A DNA stretch of 64,000 nucleotides from Pomphorhynchus laevis (Eukaryota > Acanthocephala > Palaeacanthocephala > Echinorhynchida > Pomphorhynchidae), in NCBI GenBank assembly GCA_012934845.2, contig WNNJ02002717.1, positions 310,001-374,000 of the forward strand, given 5' to 3'. Both the position numbers and the translations under genes were made by a program. Under the pieces are notes generated by a model. The model ran no database searches and had not been told where the DNA came from. It worked only from the letters and a program-made list of their open reading frames with translations. Positions 10,721 to 20,584 of this stretch are shown here, in pieces; position 1 is the first letter of the stretch, and each line of letters opens with the position of its first letter.

Positions 10721-13443
10721 ACTCTTTCGCCACAACACACGGTTTCCGCCTCGGTCTCCTCAACACTAGATCTATTCTCAATAAATCCGATCTTATCCTC
10801 AACCTATTCACCAAGCAATCCATCGATCTCTTCTGCCTCACCGAATCCTGGCACTCAGATTCCGACGACCTTTCCATTCGCCGTCTGCTCTCTACCGGTT
10901 GCTCCCTAGTCGAATCCGCCCGCCCCCTCAGCTCATGCCCTTCTAAATCCTCTAATCATGGCGGCATCGTCGCATTCGCGCGTCACCCCGCGTCTCTTCG
11001 CAAAATCAATCCCCCTTTCAGTCCTTGCTCTTTTGAATTGCTCACTTGTCGTTATTCTAACCCGATCACTCTAGATCTCGCCATTGTATACCGTCCTGGT
11101 TCATCAGCTCCTACTGCCTTATTTTTTACCGAACTCGCTGACCTCCTTTCTCATTGTTCTTTGTCCTCAATCCCTTCACTCGTTCTAGGCGACTTCAATA
11201 TCCGCCTAGACCGCCCCTCTTCCACAGATTCCATCCGGTTCATCAACATTCTATCCAACTACAATTACAAACTAATCTCCACTGCCCCCACACATATACT
11301 TGGTGGGGCACTCGACATCATCGCTGTCCCCGATCATTTTGCTGCCTACACCTCACTGTCCATCTCTGATCCTGGTCTATCCGATCACTTTCTTATCACC
11401 CTTGATCTCACTCGCAACCACACCCCTCCTCACACACCTACAATCCTACGTCGCCCTTGGAGAAATCTTGACCTCTCCCTTCTCCGCTCTGCCTTACTCA
11501 AATCGTCTCTATCATTACCCACAATAACATATTCATCTCCTCACGATCTCGCCTTTCTTTTCGACTCTGAACTCACATCCACTCTCGATATTCTCTTGCC
11601 CTTCAAGTCTCACCCACACCGTCGCTTGCACCGTGCCCCATGGTTTGACATCCAATGCCTACTCTCAAAGCGTCGACTCCGCCATGCTTTTCGAGTCTAT
11701 CACCGCTCTCTCAGACGTGATTTCCGCTCGATCACTCCGTCTTTCCGTGATTCCTATCTTGCTCTTCGCCGGTCTCATCTCAACCTACTACGTACCAAAT
11801 GCAACTCCTTCTGGCAGCATAAAATCATCACTTCATTCAACTCTAAGACTCTCTGGCATACTTTTAACTCAATCCTTGCTCGCTCCTCTTCGCCGTGCAA
11901 CATCAATGCCAATGATTATTCGTCATTTCTCCAGACTAAAGTATCCACGTTGCTCTCTCACACCCCGGTCTCCATCCTATCCCACTCTGCCCAGTCTAAT
12001 CTCATCCTTCCGGAACTCTTTCATCTTCTCCCTGTCTCACCTACAGAAGTATCATCTGTCCTCATGTCCTTGCCCAACAAAACCTCACCTGCCGATCCCC
12101 TGCCTACTCACATATTAAAATCTATATGCTCATCGATATCCCCATTTCTCACAACCTTGTTTAACTCGTCCATCCGCAGTCGTATCTTCCCTTCACACTG
12201 GAAATCCGCAATCGTTCGTCCCCTCCTTAAGAAACAATCGCTCGACCCCTCCCTTCCTTCTAGCTATCGCCCCATTTCACTACTCCCTACTCTTTCTAAG
12301 CTCTTAGAACGCCTCATCTTAATACAAATCAACGCTTATCTCTCCTCATCCAATCTGTACCCTCCTTTCCAATCCGCTTTCCGCTCTAATCACTCGACAG
12401 AAATCGCATGCATAAAAGTGTACAACGACTTACTCATTTCTCGAGACAAGGCTCTATATAGTGTTCTCATCTCCCTCGACCTCTCCTCCGCATTCGACAT
12501 TGTCGACCACTCCGTCCTCCTTTCTCGCCTTCGTTATGATTACGGCTTTTCTTCCTCCTCCGTAGCATGGTTCGCCTCATATCTATCCGACCGTTCCTTT
12601 CGCGTCTGTTCTAATTCATCATCCTCCCCTCCCATCCCTATTTTTTGCGGGGTCCCACAAGGTTCAGTCCTAGGTCCCCTGCTTTTCTCTCTTCTGCTTG
12701 GCGATCTCTCTCCGTTTATCAAACCTTACTCCTTTAACGTCATGCAATACGCCGATGACATTCTAATCTATGCTCATGCACCCGCACATCGCATACACGA
12801 TATCGGCATTTCTGCCTCCAACTGTCTTTCTTCTATCTACAAACGTCTCTCCAATCTCCATCTCGTTCTAAACCCCGAAAAGTCCAAAATAATGTGGATC
12901 CTCCCCCGTAAACCAAACATATCTCCTCCCACTGTATATTTTGCCTCATCGATCATCCCCATAGTCCACAATCTCACTTTCTTAGGCTTCCATTTCGATG
13001 ATCACCTTTCCCTTAAACCCTTCGTCCGTGACAAGGTCCGCTCGTCTAACTTAATTCTCCGTGACATCCGCCGTATCCGCCCCCTTATCGACTTCCGTTC
13101 TTGTATGTCTCTTCTTTCATCGCTTCTTTTCCCTAAAATCGATTACTGCCTTAGCCTTTTCGCCAATTCTCCAAAATCCATCATCCTACCCCTACAACGA
13201 ATAATCAACACCGCCGTTCGAGTGCTCTTTTCGTCTCCGTCGCTTCGACCACACATCCACATATTTTGCCCAACTCTCCTGGCCCACCATCCACATCCGC
13301 ATCAAACTCCGCCTTATTCTCGTTACTTTTCGTCTCATCGCTGTCGGCTCCCCATCGTTCATCAACCTTCCTTTCTTAGACGATACTCGCCCCACCTCGC
13401 TATCGCTTCGTTCCTGTCATACCCTCTTACTCCACGTTCCTAA
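10684..13443 (+). CDS. LINE A3 ORF2: APE endonuclease and reverse transcriptase
   Basis: 919 codons. Residues about 20-240 are an apurinic-like endonuclease (GLLNTRSILNKS, CLTESWH, GDFN at 169-172, SDH at 233-235) that nicks target DNA. Residues about 430-760 are a reverse transcriptase (SLDLSSAFDIVDHS, GVPQGSVLGPLLFS, YADD at 689-692, LGFHFDDHLSLK). By comparison with copies A2 and A5, the last 75 or so codons (after about 13225, at a run of T) are out of frame: the family's own C-terminus (WNQLPLDVRRAPSFITFK) is present at 13498-13580 in another frame. So this copy is one frameshift from full length, and both catalytic domains are complete. The Met at 10684 overlaps ORF1 by 37 nt. Confidence 0.88.
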   Translation: MALHLSYVSSPLDSFATTHGFRLGLLNTRSILNKSDLILNLFTKQSIDLFCLTESWHSDSDDLSIRRLLSTGCSLVESARPLSSCPSKSSNHGGIVAFARHPASLRKINPPFSPCSFELLTCRYSNPITLDLAIVYRPGSSAPTALFFTELADLLSHCSLSSIPSLVLGDFNIRLDRPSSTDSIRFINILSNYNYKLISTAPTHILGGALDIIAVPDHFAAYTSLSISDPGLSDHFLITLDLTRNHTPPHTPTILRRPWRNLDLSLLRSALLKSSLSLPTITYSSPHDLAFLFDSELTSTLDILLPFKSHPHRRLHRAPWFDIQCLLSKRRLRHAFRVYHRSLRRDFRSITPSFRDSYLALRRSHLNLLRTKCNSFWQHKIITSFNSKTLWHTFNSILARSSSPCNINANDYSSFLQTKVSTLLSHTPVSILSHSAQSNLILPELFHLLPVSPTEVSSVLMSLPNKTSPADPLPTHILKSICSSISPFLTTLFNSSIRSRIFPSHWKSAIVRPLLKKQSLDPSLPSSYRPISLLPTLSKLLERLILIQINAYLSSSNLYPPFQSAFRSNHSTEIACIKVYNDLLISRDKALYSVLISLDLSSAFDIVDHSVLLSRLRYDYGFSSSSVAWFASYLSDRSFRVCSNSSSSPPIPIFCGVPQGSVLGPLLFSLLLGDLSPFIKPYSFNVMQYADDILIYAHAPAHRIHDIGISASNCLSSIYKRLSNLHLVLNPEKSKIMWILPRKPNISPPTVYFASSIIPIVHNLTFLGFHFDDHLSLKPFVRDKVRSSNLILRDIRRIRPLIDFRSCMSLLSSLLFPKIDYCLSLFANSPKSIILPLQRIINTAVRVLFSSPSLRPHIHIFCPTLLAHHPHPHQTPPYSRYFSSHRCRLPIVHQPSFLRRYSPHLAIASFLSYPLTPRS

Positions 13444-13660
13444 TTACTCTAACAACTACGGTCTCCGATCCTTCCTCGTCGCCGCCTCACTCGCCTGGAA
13501 TCAACTCCCTCTCGACGTCCGCCGCGCCCCCTCCTTTATCACATTCAAACACCTCCTCCGTTCACACCTTCTCGACACCTGATTCACAGTCTTGTTTTGT
13601 TGTGGTCATGTAAGCGTGCGCTGGCACGCATTTGCCACGTTAAAATAAATCGTTTTTTTT

Positions 13661-13711
13661 AATAATTCCAAGATATTTTTTGTCATTATCTACTCTATCG
13701 CGAAGTTCTTT
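13661..13711 (-). mobile_element. LINE family C, piece between A3 and A4
   Basis: About 50 bp on the minus strand reads KELRDRVDNDKKYLGI. It abuts the A3 target-site duplication on one side and the 48-bp A4 scrap on the other. It is assigned to family C because the same minus-strand reading continues on both sides; this is an inference. Confidence 0.4.
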
Positions 13712-13759
13712 AAAAAACGATTTATTTTAACGTGGCAAATGCGTGCCAGCGCACGCTTA
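13712..13759 (-). mobile_element. LINE family A copy A4: 48-bp 3' end only
   Basis: A perfect 48-of-48 reverse complement of 13611-13658, the 3' terminus of A3 (hairpin, then CACGTTAAAATAAATCG and the T run), lying 53 bp away in inverted orientation. It shares the CTGG hairpin-loop variant seen only in A3, whereas A1, A2 and A5 have CCGG. It could be an extremely 5'-truncated insertion or a product of template switching during A3 integration. Confidence 0.85.
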
Positions 13760-13960
13760 GATGTGCTCTATCATAATTTTTATTAAACTTTGTCTTCCCT
13801 GACTGTAAATCTAAAGACTTTATATGATTCAGATCATTATTGCTATAATGATATGAATCCAAAGCTGAATTAGTAGTTGGACCCATCGTATAATCCTTGT
13901 TTTGCTATCTTGTGGCATATATGTAGTGAATGATTTTATTGCGTGAAGAGTTCATTTCCA
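13760..13960 (-). mobile_element. probable 5'/ORF1 part of LINE family C
   Basis: The minus strand has an open stretch starting MGPTTNSALDSYHYSNNDLN at about 13893 and continuing to A4 (…NKNYDRAH). It may be the ORF1 end of family C, because it is collinear with the endonuclease piece at 8629-9089 once A3 and A4 are set aside. No family domain is recognised, so confidence is low. Confidence 0.35.
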
Positions 13961-14372
13961 TTGGATAATCATGTCTGAAGTAAAAGATGTATGTATATCA
14001 TGTTTGTCAAAAGATGATAAACACAATGCAAAATCTACACACACATTTTCTCGCGGAATTGATATCGTTGTCCATAAATTGCAATAATTATTATCACATC
14101 CCACTTCGCTCGATATATATATTCAGAAACATCGGTTCTCTTACGCCTACCCATTTAATTGTAGATTTTATATATTATTGTATTGTAATCAGTTGAGCAA
14201 TCGCTATTTTTTATCTTCTATTGTAAGTATTTATAACCAAAATAATTTTTAACTGTATGTATATATTTAGAATCCAAGAATACTCCTTGGATTAAAAATT
14301 CTTATCTTGCTTTTTCTGAAAATATTGAGGTATTTGCTCAAGATGCTGCGTTTTTAGTTAATGACAAATATA

Positions 14373-14618
14373 TTACTTCAACTCCCCACTTTCATCTACA
14401 ATACCTATGATCCAACTTACCTTAACCAGTCTACCCTTATCATATTTCACTTTTCTAACTTTGGCCCTGTCGACTTCAACAATACTACCAACATCACCAA
14501 ATTTTTTGGTATGCTGAATACGAATTACTGAATCTAGGCAAATTTCACGACAATCCTGAAACCAATAAGCTATAGTCGTCGAAGATATCACCTTATTTGT
14601 ATCATACATACATTTCAT
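14373..14618 (-). pseudogene. Merlin (IS1016-like) transposase fragment
   Basis: The 81 residues contain WFQDCREIC and then GSIVEVDRAKVRKVKYDKGR. This matches the start of the DDE domain of Merlin/ISXO2-type transposases, typically 'G.VEIDES.FGKRKY..GR' with the first catalytic Asp. Here the Asp is present (EVD) but the usual following Glu is Arg. The remaining catalytic residues downstream are missing because the frame stops at 14373, so it is a fragment of a dead cut-and-paste transposon. Terminal inverted repeats were not identified. Flanking DNA (13960-14372, 14640-15750) is AT-rich with no other support. Confidence 0.65.
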
Positions 14619-14639
14619 TTAAGTGTCTTCTTAACTCCA

Positions 14640-15750
14640 GCATCTTAAAAATAGTATGATCAGCTATATAAATAATATCAATAACGATTAAAATAATAAA
14701 TGTTACTAATATATCTTGAGGGATTGGTATTCTGCAATTTTTTAGCCATGTTCCTTACGTCCTTGATATTTGATTACGTCTTCCACCAGGGCATCAAAAT
14801 TATCCGCATTATTTTATCTTTATATGATCTATTCATCAGTCGCATAATATTCTAAATTGTAGTTATCTACATCGGTTAAATGTTATAAGAAGATATATGA
14901 GCTAAAAATAGGCGAACATTCAAACTGTAATTTATCTTCACGTCTTGCTACGCCCTTTAACCGCTTCGCCGACACATTGTCATGTTCATTAATCTCATCT
15001 TATAGTGTTTAGAATTAAACGCGGTGTTAAATATTATACACAAATATTATTTATCTAATTTGCAATTGTATCCAGATAAAATTAAAAAATAATTTAATTT
15101 TAATTAAAGCTTAGATATCTTTTTAATAATGTATTTGGATTTTAATGTTATGGTATGTACTTCACTACTCTATTATTAAACTGTTGGATAAAAAACATCA
15201 ACATGACACAATGCCAAAATTTCAGAAATAATTTTTTAAGTAAGACAAAGATTATTTTTCATGATAAATGCCAGTTGTGAAGATATGTAATGCATATGAT
15301 AGAACGATACAAATTATACTTCATCACTTGAAATCCTCACTTCCAAGCTGATGAATTTGAATTTTTAACTGAAAAACATTTTTTAACAATTTTCGTAAAA
15401 TTTGAATAACTCTGCATAAAAATGTCCTTATTAATAAAAATGTCCTTATTAGAACCATCAAAATTTTAACTATAGGAATTTTATCAAATATTTTCTAGTC
15501 TAGGAGTCCCATTCTAAAATTTGGCCATCTGTTGTTATTACTGTAACAAACACTTTATAAGATGTTAGCAACTTGTGAGCACTCATATTTAGCATTTCTA
15601 AAAACCTTCAGTTTTTATTTCCTTTAATATAATGAAATGTTTTCTGAACGTTTCGTTATCGTTGGAAACAACTAAAATAATTCAAGAAAAGTGAAATTCA
15701 TTTTTTACTACTGCTGCGTATTAAAACGGGCTACTTTATCTACACTTAAA
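14640..15750. other. AT-rich spacer, nothing recognised
   Basis: No open frame of note, no RNA gene and no tandem repeat larger than a short direct repeat near 15418-15450 (AAAAATGTCCTTATTA twice). It separates the Merlin relic from the first family B scrap. Confidence 0.55.
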
Positions 15751-15751
15751 G

Positions 15752-15895
15752 CATCCTCGTCTCTCGTTTACCCAGCATAGTTCGCGCCGATTGGATCCTT
15801 GGGGGGGTGAATGACCCCGGGTGGTTCAGTCTGAAGGCGGCGTGTTGGATTGGTTGGGGGCTCAGATTCCCCTTGATTTGAGGCCGTAGAAGAAG
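15752..15895 (+). mobile_element. LINE family B 3'-end fragment (B6)
   Basis: About 140 bp matches the 3' terminus of family B (compare the reverse complement of 17870-18015): CTCGTTTACCCAGCATAGT, GTGTTGGATTGGTTGGGGGC, then the GAAGAAGAAAGAAGAC-type tail. It encodes the last ORF2 codons and the 3' UTR only. Confidence 0.8.
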
Positions 15896-16439
15896 AAAGA
15901 AGACGGTGGTAAAGTGTCTGACTGACCAATACTGTTTTTTTTCAATGGTTTTTCCATGTTTCTTTTTTAATAGTTATCAGTTGTAGCGGTTATTTAAGAA
16001 AATCCTATTATTATCTACACTGGAAGCGTCAATCTTAAAATAAAATGAAAATTTTTATGAAACAAACCTTACCAACATCATCAATTTATCTTAACGAACT
16101 CAATACTTCTATTGAAGGGAATAAGTCGTTACACTTTGAGAAAGTGTAAAGTCGATAAGCACAAAATCGATATGAAAAGTTATCCGTCCACACTGATAGT
16201 TAGTATTCCTAAAATCCTCGTTTTTATCTTCCGTTTAGTAGGCAGAAATATTTCCGGGAATAATTTGTTAACTTAAGATTGTATTTTAAAACGACGCACG
16301 TAATTCATTGAACTGAATTTTAATCGTTGTCATGTAATAAACTATAATAATAAAGATTGTCTTAAAAAATATATAACCGATAAAAAAATAAAAAAGAAAC
16401 ACGACGAAAAAAATTACGTAAAAAACAATCTGGTCGTTC

Positions 16440-16565
16440 CAATCAGTCGTCTTCTCCCATTCTACGGCATCAGGTCCAGCAGGATCTGAGCCCTCCCGTC
16501 AATCCAACATGCCGCTTTCCAACTAAACCATCCGCGGTCTTTCACCACCTAATGTAATAATCTGG
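16440..16565 (-). mobile_element. LINE family B 3'-end fragment (B7), inverted relative to B6
   Basis: The reverse complement matches the same 3' terminus as B6 (GGCATGTTGGATTG, GGGCTCAGATCC, TGCCGTAGAATGGGAGAAG). It lies about 545 bp from B6 and points toward it, tail to tail. The interval 15896-16439 is AT-rich and not recognised. Confidence 0.75.
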
Positions 16566-16799
16566 ATCCGTTATTTTCAATTACGGACACTAATGAAGAA
16601 AAATGCTCGATGAAAGTATGACTAAAGTTGCTAACGTTAATTTTGGCCTATCTGAATGAGTGTGACAGCTTAAAAGTTTTACAAATACGATTAATCTAAG
16701 ACGCGTTGACTGACTATCAGTGACTTCAAACAGTCAATGTAAGAATTTCGTATGTAAAGGTTTTAATTGCGTTGTAATGATTGTAAAATCTCATTAATT

Positions 16800-17790
16800 T
16801 CATACTTGTAACAAATAATTAACACATACGATGTATTCTGTGTCACTGAATCATTGCTCCATCAATATAATGTCGATGTTGCTGTTGATATTCCGAAGTA
16901 TCATATACTTCGAAGTGTTATGAATTCAGGTAAACGTGGTGAAAGGGTTGCTGCTTATGTTCGCGATGATTTTTTGATTTCTGACGTTTTTAATGTATGT
17001 GATCCTAATGGTTTCTTTGAAAGTATCGGCTTCCATATCAAATATCAATATATTAGTATTAACTTTTGTGTTGTATATTGTTCTCCATCCATGGTCACAT
17101 ATTGTGATTTCCTATGCATTTGTTCAAATTTTGTTCTCTTAGAAGATTTTAATCTTCCACGTCCTAATTGGGCAGTCTCTATTTCATGATGAAGGCGCTG
17201 TAGAAACAGAAATTTCTGAATTCCTTTCTGATGAGCTTCTGCTAATTCAACACGTTTTACATTCAACTCTTTTCTCATCAAGAGCAAGTTATGTGCTTGA
17301 TTGAGTGTTTAAGAGACGTGTTGATGATATAGTCAGTGTCCATTATCTTCCTCTTGTGGATGGAAGTGATCACTACGTACTTTCCTTGCGGGCAGTACCG
17401 ATCTGTAAATTTTGTCGTCAGTAAACAAATATCTTTAAACGTAATTGGTCAATGATGAATATAGAACATGTTTTAACTTTTTGTTAGCGTTACCGGCTCT
17501 CGTTTTCGATAACATATAGAGTAACACTGTAAACTATTTATGATTACCTTACGAAATTATCTGATATAATTGATCCAATGCGTGCAATCTCTCAAGTAGC
17601 TCAACTTCCTGTATGGATTGATCGAGACCAAGCAGTCACTTAATATTCTAAATCGCTTACGTTAGGTATTACGCTTACATTCCGAACTCATTGCAAGTTA
17701 TATATACGCGAGAAATCTTTGTTTTAGATTAAAAGCTTTAAAATGCAACAACAACGATTTTATTAAATACATCAATAACCTATAAGTAGC
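16800..17790 (+). mobile_element. LINE family D copy D1, 5' part (endonuclease)
   Basis: The plus strand encodes an APE-type endonuclease: FCVTESLLHQYNVDVAVDIP, YHILR, RVAAYVRDDFLISDV, EDFNLPRPNW (GDFN-like) and GSDHYVLSL. A linker follows, ending KYINNL near 17785. Several stops interrupt it. The continuation (NRNP...) lies at 25340, beyond B1 and the LTR element. At the two edges the reading VNRNP is restored across the gap, which supports a single split element. Confidence 0.7.
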
Positions 17791-17960
17791 ATGCAAGAAC
17801 AAAAAGACAGTCATATCATAGTCAGAAAAAACGGCAGCACAATTTCGGTCTTCAACAATTCATGTCTTCTACTTTATCTTCTATGGCCTCAAATTCACAA
17901 GGATCTGAGCCCACCTACCGATCCAACACGCCGCCTTCCGACTGAACCACCCGGGGTCTT

Positions 17961-19259
17961 TCACCCCCGAAGAATCCAATCGGCGCGGACTATGCTTGGT
18001 AAACGAGAGACGAGGAGCTTCAGGAACCTTAGTCTTTGCTCTGGGGGACGTCCTCTAGAAAAGAAGACTAATCCCGAGATAGCCCAAGTGCCCCAGAGGC
18101 GCACCTGGGCTTTCCCTTTCAATGACAGATGTTGAGCCCGTTTCAGGGCCCACCTAGCTTTCTTCAGGATACATTTGAATCTATCCAGATCGGCTTTCGC
18201 CGACCAGTTCACCGTAACGGTGAACCCCAGGTATTTTACTCGACTTGTAAAGGTGGGGAGTGGTTCAGAGGCGAATATGGAGGAGAGCGCAGAGAGTGCT
18301 GGTCTCTTAAGTTTTTTCTTTGTTGCAGGGGAGCCATGAAAGACTACCACCTGCGATTTTGCAGAGTTTAAAATAAGATTGGATTGGGGTAGCTGGTCTT
18401 TTAATCTTGAAAAGAAACGGCTGATGTCAGAGACTACGTCTTTACACCTGCGTCCAGTGAACAGGGCTGTGGTGTCATCAGCGTACACCACTAGACGTTG
18501 TTCGCGTTTAAATATTTTGAATAGTTTAATAGAGGCAGCAAGATATAAGATAGGAGAAAGTGGGGAACCTTGAGGCACACCCGTAATAGGGTAGAACTGA
18601 CGCGCATCTGGGTCGTCTTCATAGTAAAAACGCTTGGTATACAGCAGGATCTCCACTCTGTTCACAATTCTCGCAGGCAACCCGAGGGACCTGAGAGAAG
18701 AGATCACAAAAGGAATGGAGATGCGGTCAAATGCAGCAGAAAAGTCAAGGAAAACAGCCACAACTAAACGATGGCTATTATCCCGACAAAACTGCTCCAC
18801 CTCACCAACTGCTGAATGGACCGAGCGACCTTTGACGAACCCATGAAAACCTGGAGGGATCAAATTACGCCTACTTAAATGGTCGCGGATTTTACGCGCA
18901 AGCGCTTTTTCGTAAATTGACACGAGGGCATTTTGAATCGAAATGGGTCGCAGATCTTTAGGGCATGAGCAGGATTTTTTCTTAGGAATAAAAACACGCT
19001 TACTAATATTGATGCCTGCTACATCGGATGGGGATGCTAAAAGCATTGTGACGGCCACCTCTCTTCTCTGATCAGCTGTCAAAAGCTGACAGACCCGAGA
19101 AGAAAGTGGAGCGATGGATTTGGAGGTGCCCGGGAGTGGACCCCAGGAGTTAAGGATATCCGTAACAGAAAGATCCCTACTCCTGAAGTTACACCAAGGC
19201 GGGATTGGTTGAGGTGATTGAGTGGCTCCATAGTTGTGTAGGGCTAGTGACTCCTCCAA
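17961..19259 (-). pseudogene. B1 reverse-transcriptase segment of ORF2
   Basis: 432 open codons with the full RT palm: VAVFLDFSAAFDRISIPFVI (motif A), GVPQGSPLSPILY (motif B), VVYADDTTALF (catalytic box) and LNSAKSQVVVFHG, then the thumb (VKYLGFTVTVNWSAKADLD) and the end SRLPSIVRADWILRG. The reading starts inside the element, downstream of the endonuclease, from which it is separated by a frame break between about 19260 and 19565. The segment at 18421-18793 is almost identical to B2. Confidence 0.85.
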
Positions 19260-19565
19260 AACTTTATCAAGGCCTACATTCCCTATCCAACTTAATGCTC
19301 TATCCTTCCAGCAAACAAACTTCTCCTTCTTGAAAATCTTCCAAAAGGAAGACTGAGAAGGATTAAGGCGAGCAATACTCGTCCTATCCCTACTCAGCTG
19401 GAACCTGTATCTAGTGCTCCAGTATTCATTCGAGAGGGCCTGTTTGGCGGAAGCAGTATTTTGCTAGGACCTTGAGTTTCGTCGGAGTGGGATTGTATAT
19501 ACGACCTTTATAGGTAGACGATAGAATCGCGGTAGCTTGCGAAAAGAGGTAGGTATTAAATTTGG

Positions 19566-20318
19566 TCAACTCTGATTTCCTATTCGGGGAAAGAGTCGGA
19601 TAGCCGCCTGAAAGAAGGCTACTCTGATCGGATCAAAGTGAAACCTCCTTCGAAGCAATGTATCTTCCTCAATTCTCCAACGAATTAGGTCATGAGAGGT
19701 GGACAATTGCTGGCGCGATTGCTCTGTGCAGAGGAGCTTTAACAACCACCTCGAGTGAAGCAGTAAAATATCGAGGACTGAATTTGTTGATATGCAATGA
19801 AAGGTAGGGGAAGGTGGTTTGTGAATAAGATAACCGTTCCTAGCTCTGCGAAGTGCTGCATTGATCCAACGACCAGTTCTGTCGTTGAAATCTCCAAGTA
19901 TCATGTCGTAGCCGCTGTCGATAATACTATCCAGGGTGACACGGTTTTTGTGTATCTCCCCAGGACGGATGTAGACATTGGCAAGACTGAGGCGTTTACC
20001 GTTCTTACAGAGTGAAACTACTAAACAAGACATGGCTGGACATGAATAGTTTAATAGGAGGGAGGACCTTAAAGAGCACTTAATTAAGGTCAAGAGTCCT
20101 TGAGATGAAGAGGAGTGAGGAGGGGTTATGTACGGAGTATAGTGGGAACAAATGTGCTTTGGGATAAATCGAGTAATGTCCTGGGGTAGACGGATAGACC
20201 GCGTCTCCTGAAGGACTATAACATCTGCATCTCTACCGGATAGAAGTCTAAGGGCAGAAGCACCTCCCGAATTCCACTGAAGGATATTCAGTGAAAAAGG
20301 CTCACGATTACTCTGCAT
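19566..20318 (-). pseudogene. B1 APE endonuclease segment of ORF2
   Basis: 250 codons beginning MQSNREPFSLNILQWNSGG. Landmarks of an APE-type LINE endonuclease are VIVLQETRS, LANVYIRPG and MILGDFNDRTGRWIN (the GDFN box). This is the natural ORF2 start: the preceding spacer 20319-20440 carries TACTTGCCCATGGGCA, conserved in B2. The frame breaks before the RT. Confidence 0.85.
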
Positions 20319-20584
20319 TGTGGTGGATTAGTTTGATGTGGGATTGCCTACCTAGAAGGAGCTAGGAACGGGAAGGTTCCCCTTTCCCGTCACTAGAACC
20401 ATCCGGGGCAGGTACTTGCCCATGGGCAGCATCTTCATTTCCCCTTATTTTTTTATTCTTCAGGAGATTGCCAATATTGATAGGAGGGATAGGATGAGCC
20501 GAAACCCCCTCTTTTTGGATGATGGAATTGCTATTGATGATGGAATAGTAGGGTTAGTACAGAATGTGGCAACAACAGAGGATA

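Larger units (their letters stand above)
9090..13660 (+). mobile_element. LINE family A copy A3, full-length and nearly intact
   Basis: About 4.6 kb bounded by a 9-bp direct repeat AATAATTCC (9081-9089 and 13661-13669), read as the target-site duplication. It has a 5' UTR of about 230 bp with a perfect 14-bp palindrome GTCCGTCGACGGAC (9167-9180), then overlapping ORF1 and ORF2, then a 3' UTR with a stem-loop (GCGTGC / GCACGC) and a short T-rich/A-rich end. The architecture (ORF1 with PHD-like finger; ORF2 with APE and RT, no RNase H) and the RT residues (SLDLSSAFDIVDHS, GVPQGSVLGPLLF, YADD) point to the L2/CR1 group. It is the youngest-looking family A copy here. It inserted into family C. 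Confidence 0.92.

Noticed and set aside
12540-13395. Minus-strand Arg/Glu-rich frames opposite LINE A3 ORF2
   Set aside because: Antisense images of Ser/Leu-rich LINE coding sequence. The same shadows recur opposite A1 and A5.
15752-15895. R1/R2-type rDNA-specific insertion considered for family B
   Set aside because: No 28S or other rRNA sequence flanks any family B copy here, so target specificity for rDNA is not supported.
17791-18135. Plus-strand frame across the B1 3' end
   Set aside because: Antisense to the LINE C-terminus, with no independent family signal.
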